Of a stretch of DNA of 64,000 nucleotides, positions 10,607-18,618 are shown in pieces (position 1 is the stretch's first letter; every line of letters begins with the position of its first letter). The stretch is from assembly GCF_000350225.1 (NCBI RefSeq), contig NW_005179237.1, forward strand, positions 9,961 to 73,960. The letters are read 5' to 3'. The notes beneath the pieces are model-generated. The model had not been told where the DNA came from and searched no databases. It saw only the letters and a program-made list of their open reading frames with translations. The DNA comes from Chondrus crispus (Eukaryota; Rhodophyta; Florideophyceae; Gigartinales; Gigartinaceae). A program made the position numbers and the translations under genes.

Positions 10607-12607
10607 CTAAATGGTGACAGTGGAACCATCAAAGAGAGGAATCGTCATGGAGAACTCCTCAGCATACGTAAGCTTCTGCTCCTCCAGCAGGCCGAGGGCA
10701 ATCTTTTCCCCAAGGATGATGGACTCGCGATAGTCTGTAAAGTAGTGCACACCAGCCCAGTTGCGCCCGACGCTGATATTCGAGCAGACCTTGTTGAGCT
10801 CTCCCTCGACGGTCAGCTTCTCCCCCAAAGAGTCAACAACATCCTCCAATTTGCTGCCATCCGCGGTGGGCACGTACGCAAAGTCAAGCTCGTGCTCGTG
10901 GTCGAAGAACGCCTTGAGGATAGTGGTGCACGCGCCGGCCACTGCCGCATGCCCTGCGCCGTACGCCGGGTGCATGGGGCTGCCCTCCGGAAACGCCATG
11001 GGCAGCAGATAGGTCCTGCCGGAGCTACCCGTCGGGGAATAGTCTTCGAAGCGGCTGTTCCCAAAGTCGTCCTTGGCGTTCTGCTCGGCGTTGTGCGCGG
11101 CAACACGCTCGAGCATGTCCTTATCCAGGGCGTCGTACAGCGGCTTGACGTCGGCGAAGAGCGGGTCCTCGCAGTTGTGGTGGTAGCGCTCCACGCGGCC
11201 GCCGACAGCCTCCGGACGCAGACGGCGGTGGACGTTGTACTTTTGGAAGCGGATGCCCTTGAGGGCCCTGGTGGCGACCTCCGTGCACAGGGTGAGAATG
11301 TGCGGCGGGCCGAATAAGGCGAAGCCCTGCTGCTTGTCGATGTCGTCATCCTTCTGGAACGGCAGGCCCTTGTCAAAGGGGATCTTCTTGTTGAGCATGA
11401 TAATGCAGGCGTTCAAGTAAGCCTGATACAGGGCATCATAATGGACATAAGTGGCCAAGTCCCTCGGGGTGCAAATAAATCTAAAGCGTTCGCCGTCCTC
11501 ATACAACTCCCTTCCCCGCAAGTCGGCCCCGTTCTGCACATCCAGCCAGCTCTCCCACGTGGTCATATAGTCAAGCCCCTCGAGGGCGACACGAACGCGC
11601 TGATCCATACGCATTGCTCCGTACTGGATGTATCCATCCGCGCCGCTGTTCACTTGGCCCAGCCCCGCGCTTCCAGACAGCAGAAACTGGGAGATATAGG
11701 GCCCCTTGCAATCGCCTTGCGTATTCCCACGGAACACGTTCTGCGCGGTAAACGGCCCGCGCAGGCGCTTGCGCTCCTCCTCCGCGACGGCCGACGCGTC
11801 GCCGCACGCGAGGGCGACCCACTCGGTAGCGTTCATGCTCTCCATGGCGGCGGCGACGGTGGGGTCCGCGGCAAACTGCGAGAAGCGGACGTCGCGCAGC
11901 AGGGCCATCCAGTAGTTCTCCGTCATCTCCAGCGCGAGCTCGGGGGAGGCGAGGGCGGGCGCGGGCGGCATGGTGACGGCCTGCGCGTCCGGCCCCTGCA
12001 GGTCGAACGCGTTCCCCGCGGCCATGCTCTCCCAGGCGCGGACGTCAGTGTGCGGGAAGAGGTGCGAGCTGCGTGCGATGCCGGAGCGGAAGCGGAGCGA
12101 GCGCGGGAGGCGGACGCCGGGCGCGGCCTGCGGGCCGAGCGGGATGGCGCGGATGTCGTCCGGCAAGCCGGAATGGACCGCCGCCACGAAGAGGTCGTAG
12201 TGCGCGGCGTCGGCTGCCAGCCCCGTGTCGCGCTCGTGCGGCAGCCCCTTCGTGAAGTTGGCCAGCAGCAGCGGCGCGCCCGTCTTCGGGTGCAGGTGAA
12301 GCTCCTCCGACCCGTTCGACACGTGCGCGGGGTGCGCACGGTCGTGCGCGAGCTGCGCCGCCGCGCGGCGCAGCTCCAGCGCTTGCTGCTGGCGGGTAGC
12401 GCACGGCGTGGCTGCGCGGTCGGGGGGTTGGGCGGCGGAGGTGCGCGCGGAGGCGGCGTTGAGGCGCGGATGCGGGTGGCGGGGGGAGCGGGGGAAGGGC
12501 TTTGGCAGGAACGGCCTCGGCAGGAAGGAGGTCGGGGTGAGGGGGAGACGGCGCGGCGATCGTCGTAGGGTGGGGGCCGGCGCCTGGGCGAAGCACGGGG
12601 TTGCCAT
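10607..12607 (-). CDS. Vanadium-dependent bromoperoxidase
   Basis: Uses vanadate and hydrogen peroxide to oxidise halide (bromide in red algae) to a hypohalous species that halogenates organic compounds. The frame is 666 residues with no intron. The vanadate and active-site residues of the Corallina enzyme can be placed by spacing. Lys456 and Arg464 lie in QKYNVHRRLRPE. The proposed acid-base His546 and the vanadate-ligating His553 lie in SPMHPAYGAGH. Arg615 and His621 lie in SVGRNWAGVHYFTD. The Ser before Gly-His in Corallina (PSGH) is Ala551 here, as in some bacterial relatives. Residues 1-60 are rich in Arg, Pro, Ser and Ala and nearly free of acidic residues, like a plastid transit peptide, although a secretory role cannot be excluded. 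It is flanked by decayed repeats and no partner gene is seen. The long antisense frame at 11441-12568 is a GC-content shadow. Confidence 0.95.
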   Translation of the reverse strand: MATPCFAQAPAPTLRRSPRRLPLTPTSFLPRPFLPKPFPRSPRHPHPRLNAASARTSAAQPPDRAATPCATRQQQALELRRAAAQLAHDRAHPAHVSNGSEELHLHPKTGAPLLLANFTKGLPHERDTGLAADAAHYDLFVAAVHSGLPDDIRAIPLGPQAAPGVRLPRSLRFRSGIARSSHLFPHTDVRAWESMAAGNAFDLQGPDAQAVTMPPAPALASPELALEMTENYWMALLRDVRFSQFAADPTVAAAMESMNATEWVALACGDASAVAEEERKRLRGPFTAQNVFRGNTQGDCKGPYISQFLLSGSAGLGQVNSGADGYIQYGAMRMDQRVRVALEGLDYMTTWESWLDVQNGADLRGRELYEDGERFRFICTPRDLATYVHYDALYQAYLNACIIMLNKKIPFDKGLPFQKDDDIDKQQGFALFGPPHILTLCTEVATRALKGIRFQKYNVHRRLRPEAVGGRVERYHHNCEDPLFADVKPLYDALDKDMLERVAAHNAEQNAKDDFGNSRFEDYSPTGSSGRTYLLPMAFPEGSPMHPAYGAGHAAVAGACTTILKAFFDHEHELDFAYVPTADGSKLEDVVDSLGEKLTVEGELNKVCSNISVGRNWAGVHYFTDYRESIILGEKIALGLLEEQKLTYAEEFSMTIPLFDGSTVTI

Positions 12608-12668
12608 CGCTGCACTCGTGCGAAGAGGATTTGGGCGAAGAGGTACTCCGGAAGAAGGCGAGCGGGAA

Positions 12669-12741
12669 TGGATGAGGTAGGGTAAGGATGAGGTAGGGTA
12701 AATATCTTAACGATATTTACCCTATCCTACCTCATCCATTC
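12669..12741. repeat. Inverted repeat/hairpin upstream of the bromoperoxidase
   Basis: GGATGAGGTAGGGTAAATATC at 12686-12706 pairs with 12712-12737 around a 5-nt loop; the right arm carries five extra bases. The left arm is preceded by a second direct copy (gatgaggtagggtaa at 12671), so the outer part can also pair with ctacctcatccatt. It lies 80-130 bp upstream of the bromoperoxidase start. It could be a MITE end, a promoter cruciform or an assembly effect at the gap edge. Confidence 0.65.
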
Positions 12742-12762
12742 ATGTGAAAATTGGTACCGGAG

Positions 12763-12862
12763 NNNNNNNNNNNNNNNNNNNNNNNNNNNNNNNNNNNNNN
12801 NNNNNNNNNNNNNNNNNNNNNNNNNNNNNNNNNNNNNNNNNNNNNNNNNNNNNNNNNNNNNN
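12763..12862. other. Sequence gap (100 N)
   Basis: A run of exactly 100 N, i.e. a scaffold gap of probably unknown size between the bromoperoxidase promoter and the next region. Confidence 1.
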
Positions 12863-13123
12863 ATATGGCGTATTTATGCCTATTTCGCGCGGTTTTATAG
12901 AGGTAACTTATCAACTGTAGCGGTGACGGTCCTCTAGCCTCTACGGGCAGTTCTACACTGTTTTGCGGCTTCTGTGGGAATGCATTTCGTCTGCAAAGAC
13001 GAAATATATAGGAAGTGTCTTTTATGTTCCTGTCGATGAGTGTATTTATTACAGTTTCGCGCACTTACAGAATTGCAGAATTCTGCAATGAGCTCGTGAC
13101 CAAAGGGGTCGATAAGTGGTTAT

Positions 13124-13233
13124 TGTCGTAATATAGAAAACCGTATCATAACAATCACTCCCAAGGAGCATATATAGCCGCCGACGACGGCGGCGAGCCC
13201 CGAGAGTAAAAGACAAGGAAGTTTGACTCTACA
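13124..13233 (+). repeat. 5' LTR of copia-1
   Basis: Begins TGTCGTAATATAG and ends GACTCTACA. Contains a TATA-like catatatag. It is very short for an LTR. Confidence 0.92.
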
Positions 13234-13623
13234 GGTTATGGGCCAGAAATCTTAACCGTCCGCTCCTTCACCCCACCCACCACACTGGCCGACTCACCCC
13301 CCGCCGGTCCCCGTCGCAGCCAGCGCACAAACCCCGACGCCCCCGTCGTCGAACTCGTCGGTGACACACCGGTCACCGTCCAGAAGCGCGGCCCCCGAGC
13401 CCTCCGCTTCACCCCCTCGCCCGCCGGCAGTCCCGCACCGGTTCCCAGCCCCACTCCAGCCGCCACCCTGCGTGTCGCCACCATGTCCACGCCGTCACCT
13501 CGTCAACCTGAAACATGAAAGCGTGTTGTCACCCGGCCTAGTCTAGCCGCTGACTTTAGCAATTACCACCAATGGACGCGCCACATTCGTCGCCTGACCA
13601 AGCATTACCTCTGCTTTGACCTC

Positions 13624-14538
13624 TTGACCACCGCGCCGCCGATCGACGCCGACGCCCTGACACACAGCAACCATCGCAACCTCAACAATATCCTCGCCGC
13701 TACCGTCGATGCCTCTCTCGAAGGTTTCGTCTCAGAGGACTGCTCATGCACCACATGGGCCCTTCTGAAGTCCATGGCACCGAATCAAGACGTCTACATC
13801 GAATCGCTGAACACCCAAGGGCTATCCCTCGACATCCATGATATCGGCCCGCAGGCGTTTATCAAGACGCACCAAGATATGCATACGACGATCCTGGCCA
13901 GTGCTCCCGCCCACCACTATTCCAAACCATCGGAATTTCTCGCCCGCATCATGCACACCATCAAAATCGTTCCAGAACTGGAAAATCTCTTCGATCAGTT
14001 CGAGGAAGACTCCACCGTTCAGCTCAGTGAGGTCATGAAGCTCCTACGGAAAATCGCCAACAAAATGCAGCACCAAACCGCGGCCGCCGCCATTGGCGCT
14101 GCCCCACACGATCGCTACCTCCGTTCGAGTGACCGTCGGCAGACCAACACTCACAGTGCCACCTCTGAGGTCAAGAAGTGCAAGTGGCACCCCTACGCGA
14201 AGTCACACTACACACATGAGTGCAAACACCCCGGCACCGTACACCTGCCACGACGCCCCACTCCTGACCATCGCTGCTCCCACGATCGCGACATCGATTT
14301 AGCAGCCCTTGTACAGCTTCTCGGGAACATAAACAGGGCCCCGGCGCCTGCATCTACTGACGACGGCGACTCCGCCACCGGCTCCCTTTACCCCCCCTCC
14401 GGACAGTCGCATACTATTCGACAGCGCGGCCTCGCATACTTTCGTCCCCCTGACCGACGAGAACGCACTGGTGGACTCCCAACCGTCGTCGCGGCTGGTT
14501 ACGGTCGCCAACGGTGCTCGCGTGCGCGGCACTCGTGA
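13624..14538 (+). CDS. Gag region of copia-1
   Basis: A frame of about 300 residues begins roughly 390 bp after the 5' LTR. The stretch from Asp/His-rich NHRNLNNILAATVDAS through FLARIMHTIKIVPELENLF has the helical composition of copia Gag (UBN2/DUF4219-like). It is followed near residues 195-215 by a Cys/His-containing segment (KKCKWHPYAKSHYTHECKH) in the place of the nucleocapsid knuckle. The pol frame overlaps its end. Gag would form the particle that packages element RNA. Confidence 0.7.
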   Translation: MTTAPPIDADALTHSNHRNLNNILAATVDASLEGFVSEDCSCTTWALLKSMAPNQDVYIESLNTQGLSLDIHDIGPQAFIKTHQDMHTTILASAPAHHYSKPSEFLARIMHTIKIVPELENLFDQFEEDSTVQLSEVMKLLRKIANKMQHQTAAAAIGAAPHDRYLRSSDRRQTNTHSATSEVKKCKWHPYAKSHYTHECKHPGTVHLPRRPTPDHRCSHDRDIDLAALVQLLGNINRAPAPASTDDGDSATGSLYPPSGQSHTIRQRGLAYFRPPDRRERTGGLPTVVAAGYGRQRCSRARHS

Positions 14539-17530
14539 CGACCACGTCACGCTCCCCACTTCGCCCTACCCCCTCACCACCGGTGCTACATCGCTCCCCG
14601 GGCTATCCGACATCCTCCTATCCGGACACGCTGTCGCGAAGCGACACGACGTTATTATCCAAGGAGACTCGGTGTTCTTCACGAAGAAGCAACGGCCACC
14701 ACCACCGCACATCATCCATGCAACCGGGAAGGCCGACCGCGGCGTATTCGTAATGCAGCGTCGCCGCGTGCCCAAGCAGCAATCAGCGCTCACCGCCACT
14801 ATCGCACCAATCCCCGCCGCCCACTACCCCCTCCACGCGACCCTCAACCACGCCGCTCCGCAAGGCCTGCGCCGCTTGATCGCCCACTACCCCGAGCTCA
14901 TTCTACGCCTACGTCGGGTCGCGCTCGCCATGCAGCCACCACCCACAGACTGTACCCCGTGCCACACTGGCAAGCGGACCAGAGCTCCGTTCCGTACCGC
15001 CCTCATCACCGCCAAAGCCCCCATGGACGTTGTTTCAACAGACACCGCCGGGCCGCTCACACCCGCCGTTGAGAGTAAAGCCCGCTGGCTTCAGGTCCTC
15101 GTGGACTGCGCCACCCGTATGACAACAGCCGTTACACTCCGCAGCAAAAGTGACGCCCCCACCGCCATCCAAGCTCGTATCGCTCAATGGGAACTACAAA
15201 CTGGCCGTACGCTCCGCCGCTACCACGCTGACGGCGCGAGGGAACTCTTCATACCGCGGTTCGTCAACAATCTCCGGCAGAACGGCACCATCGTCACCAC
15301 CACGACGCCGCACTCGCCATCGCAAAACCCTGACGCCGAGCGATGCATCCGTTCCATTTTCAACGCGATGCGTGCGTCGCTCGCGTCTTCGCAATTACCG
15401 CCCCAGAATTGGGCCGAAGCAGCGCTGGATGCCGTCTCAAAGATGAACTACATACCGCAACGGCAGCGCAGCGGGCTCCTCCGCCCCCCCATTGAGGCCT
15501 TCTTCGGCCACGCGACCGACCCCGGCCATCTCCTGCCATTCGGCCAACACGGTTTCACGACCAACACGGCGCAGAAGACCAAACTCGCACCACGAGCCAT
15601 CCGAGTGCGATACCTTCGCGCTCTCAACACGCACCAATACCGCGTGCAGGACGTCCACACGAACCGCATATTCGTCACACGCTCCGTCGAATTTCAACCA
15701 ACTCCGTATCAGCCGCCGGATCACGCGCACCGCGCCACACACACAGGAGCCCCGCGCAATTGGAACGAGGCACGCACCCTCCCTAACGCCGACTTATGGG
15801 CCGCCGCGCACGATACCGAGCTGCACAGACACGACACCGTCCTCAAAACATGGCTATATGCCACATGCCGACCTAACGACACCCCACGGCCCTGGATTAT
15901 GACCTGCAAACTCAGGACGGATGAAACGGGCTCCCCGGAGAAGAAGAAGGCCCGTTGCGCCATACGCGGTGACCAAATGTCCGCTGGAACGGAGTACAAC
16001 TCACGCGGTACGGCATCCCACACGGCCTCCCACCCCGCTCGTCGCCTCATCGTTGCCGCTGCCGCCTCCAAAGGATATGCCATGCAAAGCTGGGACGTCC
16101 CCGGTGCGTACTCCCGCGCTCCGTCGGACCCAGCCTACCGACAGACGATGCACCAGCCGCCGCGCTTTGACGGCTCATATGCTGCACCGGGCAAGATTTG
16201 TGTCATGCAACGCGCTATGCAAGGCGCCCCGGACGCTGGCCACCTATGGGCCACCCACCGCGACAAATGCCTACACGCGTGGGGATGGACATTGGTCGAC
16301 ACCGAGCCCGCCGCTTTCACACACACACTCCCGAACAGCTCCGAGCGTGCACACATGCTGGCCGACACTGATGATTTCATGGTCACCGCACCATCACATG
16401 CCGACCTGGCGGCACTCTGTCTCCCGTTTACTAAGACGTGGCAAGTCACCGTCAAAAGACTCACTCGCGAGAGCCCCACAATACAACATATCGGACTAAA
16501 ATTCGAGCTCACCGACGCCGGCATCGTGATGAGTAACCCCAAGCTCGTCCGCGAACTCCTCGCGCATTACCAGTTGGAATCGTGCAACCCCCGCCATACC
16601 CCGCACGAACCCGGCGCGGACATGACGGCGATCAAAGCCGACGAACCGCAGACCGACCCACGGCCGTACTGCGCTGATGTCGGCGTTCTGCGCTTCTTAG
16701 CCGACACCACCATGCCACAGATTGCCTTCCTCGTGGGCGTCCTCGGTCGACATCTACACGCACCCGCTCGCCGACATGCCGACGGAGTCAAAGTCGTCCT
16801 ACGATACCTCCAAGGCCGCGTCCACGACGGGGTCCTTTACCCGCGCACGCCTGACGGTACGTTGCACATCGAAGCGAGTTCGGATAGTGACTACGCAGCA
16901 GACGCGGACACACGACGCTCCGTCACCGGTGTCCTCCTTACCGCGAATGGCGCCTCGATACTGTGGACCTCTCAACGCCAAGCCACAGTGACCCTCAGTT
17001 CGACAGAGGCCGAGTATATCGCCGCCTCACGCGCCGCACGGGATATCACGTGGCTGACGAAGACCATGACACAAATGACCCTGCGCACCACTCGCCCCAT
17101 TGTGCCCCTGCGCATCGACCGGAAGCCTCACGTTCGTCACGATGCTCAACCCATCCCGGCTGGCATTCCCGTCATCGCCCTCCAGGTCGACAACAAGGGC
17201 GCGATCGACATGGCACACTCCCGCGGCCCCACAAAGCGCACCAAACACATAGACGTTAAACACCACTATATACAGGAGCAGGTGGCCAACAAATCACTCA
17301 CGCTGCTCCAAGTCCCCACTACGGAGCAGCCGGCGGACTTTCTCACGAAGCCCCTGCCCCGCGTCGCCTTCCTCAAAGCCAGCTCCCAGCACTGCCACTC
17401 CGCGTCGCCGAGCACACCGCGCCCACCCGCGACGCCTCTGTGCAAGAAACGAGGGGCGTGTCGTAATATAGAAAACGTCCCAAGGATGGAACGTTCCCTC
17501 CGACCGTTTCTTCCCCGCCGGCGGTCGTAA
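14471..17530 (+). CDS. Pol region of copia-1 (protease region, integrase, RT, RNase H)
   Basis: A long frame of about 1,000 residues in copia order. It has a pre-integrase segment (TDCTPCHTGKRTRAPF), an integrase core starting DVVSTDTAGPLTPA with YHADGARELF and SPSQNPDAERCIRSIFNAMR, and RT with the motifs MTCKLRTDETG, GAYSRAPSDPAYRQ and the catalytic DTDDFMV region. RNase H shows SSDSDYAADADTRRSVTG and LSSTEAEYIAAS. The C-terminus shows KHIDVKHHYIQEQV and the usual PADFLTKPLPR ending. It overlaps the end of gag in another frame; how the family expresses it cannot be decided from sequence alone. Confidence 0.9.
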   Translation: MDSQPSSRLVTVANGARVRGTRDDHVTLPTSPYPLTTGATSLPGLSDILLSGHAVAKRHDVIIQGDSVFFTKKQRPPPPHIIHATGKADRGVFVMQRRRVPKQQSALTATIAPIPAAHYPLHATLNHAAPQGLRRLIAHYPELILRLRRVALAMQPPPTDCTPCHTGKRTRAPFRTALITAKAPMDVVSTDTAGPLTPAVESKARWLQVLVDCATRMTTAVTLRSKSDAPTAIQARIAQWELQTGRTLRRYHADGARELFIPRFVNNLRQNGTIVTTTTPHSPSQNPDAERCIRSIFNAMRASLASSQLPPQNWAEAALDAVSKMNYIPQRQRSGLLRPPIEAFFGHATDPGHLLPFGQHGFTTNTAQKTKLAPRAIRVRYLRALNTHQYRVQDVHTNRIFVTRSVEFQPTPYQPPDHAHRATHTGAPRNWNEARTLPNADLWAAAHDTELHRHDTVLKTWLYATCRPNDTPRPWIMTCKLRTDETGSPEKKKARCAIRGDQMSAGTEYNSRGTASHTASHPARRLIVAAAASKGYAMQSWDVPGAYSRAPSDPAYRQTMHQPPRFDGSYAAPGKICVMQRAMQGAPDAGHLWATHRDKCLHAWGWTLVDTEPAAFTHTLPNSSERAHMLADTDDFMVTAPSHADLAALCLPFTKTWQVTVKRLTRESPTIQHIGLKFELTDAGIVMSNPKLVRELLAHYQLESCNPRHTPHEPGADMTAIKADEPQTDPRPYCADVGVLRFLADTTMPQIAFLVGVLGRHLHAPARRHADGVKVVLRYLQGRVHDGVLYPRTPDGTLHIEASSDSDYAADADTRRSVTGVLLTANGASILWTSQRQATVTLSSTEAEYIAASRAARDITWLTKTMTQMTLRTTRPIVPLRIDRKPHVRHDAQPIPAGIPVIALQVDNKGAIDMAHSRGPTKRTKHIDVKHHYIQEQVANKSLTLLQVPTTEQPADFLTKPLPRVAFLKASSQHCHSASPSTPRPPATPLCKKRGACRNIENVPRMERSLRPFLPRRRS

Positions 17531-17632
17531 TATAGAAAACCGTATCATAACAATCACTCCCAAGGAGCATGTATAGCCGCTGACGACGCCGGCGAGCCCC
17601 GAGAGTAAAAGACAAGGAAGCTTGACTCTACA
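17459..17632 (+). repeat. 3' LTR of copia-1 with a duplicated LTR start before it
   Basis: The 110-bp LTR occupies 17523-17632. A short copy of the LTR start (tcgtaatatagaaaac) also occurs at 17461-17476, about 64 bp earlier, so the 3' end carries a partial duplication of the LTR 5' end. The polypurine tract cannot be placed clearly. Confidence 0.85.
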
Positions 17633-17681
17633 GTTATTAGTGAGATTGGACACGAAGGGTACCAAGGGTACCCACAATTAA

Positions 17682-18142
17682 TGTCTCCGGCAGGGGCGGA
17701 CCAAAGTCAATTGTACCATCTGTACAATTTGTTCAATCTGTGAACAGTTCCCACACGTGTCCAACATGCAATATTCTCCGGCTCACACACGTGTCACAGG
17801 TACCTCTATGTCCACCTGTACAATGGACCTCACGTCCTTGTGCTCACCGTCGAGAACAAGCTGTAAGGCAGAGGTACAGTGACCTACAGGCGTCATGGGA
17901 TTGGTTGTGACCGGTTGTACACTTGTGCGTTCACAAAAGGTCAAGGCTGTTCAACCCATCCGGCGCGACACCATTCGAACAGGCGCGACACTCCGCGCGC
18001 TAGATGTACTTATGCTATGCTAGAGGCAGTAGAGGAAGAGAGAGAGAGAGGTAGGCGAAACAGTAGATCAAAACACCAATAAAGCTGTCATTGCTCTTAA
18101 GCTTTGCTCCTTGTTCGCACAAGGAGCTTGATTGTCTCAACA
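17682..18142 (+). repeat. 5' LTR (family C) of copia-3
   Basis: Starts TGTCTCCGGCAGG and is proposed to end GTCTCAACA. The first 180 bp match the fragment at 3540-3780. A CCAATAAAGC polyadenylation motif at about 18075, followed by about 60 bp, fits an R-U5 end. The 3' partner is not in the window because the element is cut at 46749, so the right LTR boundary is an estimate. Confidence 0.6.
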
Positions 18143-18242
18143 ACAGCGTGAATCTCGTCAGCAACCCTGCACGAGGCAAGCGCTAACGCAAATTACCGAC
18201 ATTCGCGAATAAAGGTAATACAAACCAGACACATCGCAAGAT

Positions 18243-18601
18243 TAAGAGTAAGCTGATTTGGGAGCAGGGGGCAATCAGGTTACTGTATCTTTGTGGGATC
18301 AGAGTAGGGAGCGGGCGAAGGAAGTGAACAGTAGCGAAACAATGATTTACGTGGTATCGTGCGTATCTTCCTTGTCGTCTTTTTCTGTTGCAGCTGTGTG
18401 GACGTGTGCTTTATACTGATGATGTGTTGGCAAGTTGTGTTAGAATATGTCGTGCACAAGAGTACGTGATATGTTATGATGAGCACTGAGGTTGCATTTG
18501 ATAATCGTTGCATTTGAATAAAAGTGTTTGAATGAAGGGACGTGAGAGGCATGTCCGTTGGAGTGAGGGGTCGTGAGATATCCGAATTCAAAATTATCAT
18601 A
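18243..18601 (-). repeat. 3' LTR of copia-2
   Basis: 359 bp, matches 23085-23443 at all but about three positions. The shared sequence ends at taagagta on the left and atcata on the right. The ends are not canonical TG...CA if the full shared length is used. Confidence 0.88.
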
Positions 18602-18618
18602 CTAATTCCCTTTCGAAG

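Larger units (their letters stand above)
13124..17632 (+). mobile_element. Copia-1: Ty1/copia LTR retrotransposon, nearly whole
   Basis: Flanked by 110-bp LTRs (13124-13233 and 17523-17632) and by the 5-bp target duplication GTTAT at 13119-13123 and 17633-17637. Directly after the 5' LTR, the sequence ggttatgggcc complements the anticodon arm of initiator tRNA-Met, the half-tRNA primer site known from copia. Gag and pol frames follow in the copia order (integrase before RT). The two LTRs are about 95% identical, so the insertion is of moderate age. It looks nearly whole at the level of long open frames. Confidence 0.92.

Noticed and set aside
11441-12568. 375-codon plus-strand frame opposite the bromoperoxidase
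   Set aside because: It is the antisense shadow of a GC-rich gene; Arg/Gly/Ala-rich with no domain.
17682-18142. Independent solo LTR unrelated to copia-3
   Set aside because: It sits upstream of the copia-3 leader in the same orientation, and the only interruption between them is copia-2 with its own target duplication.
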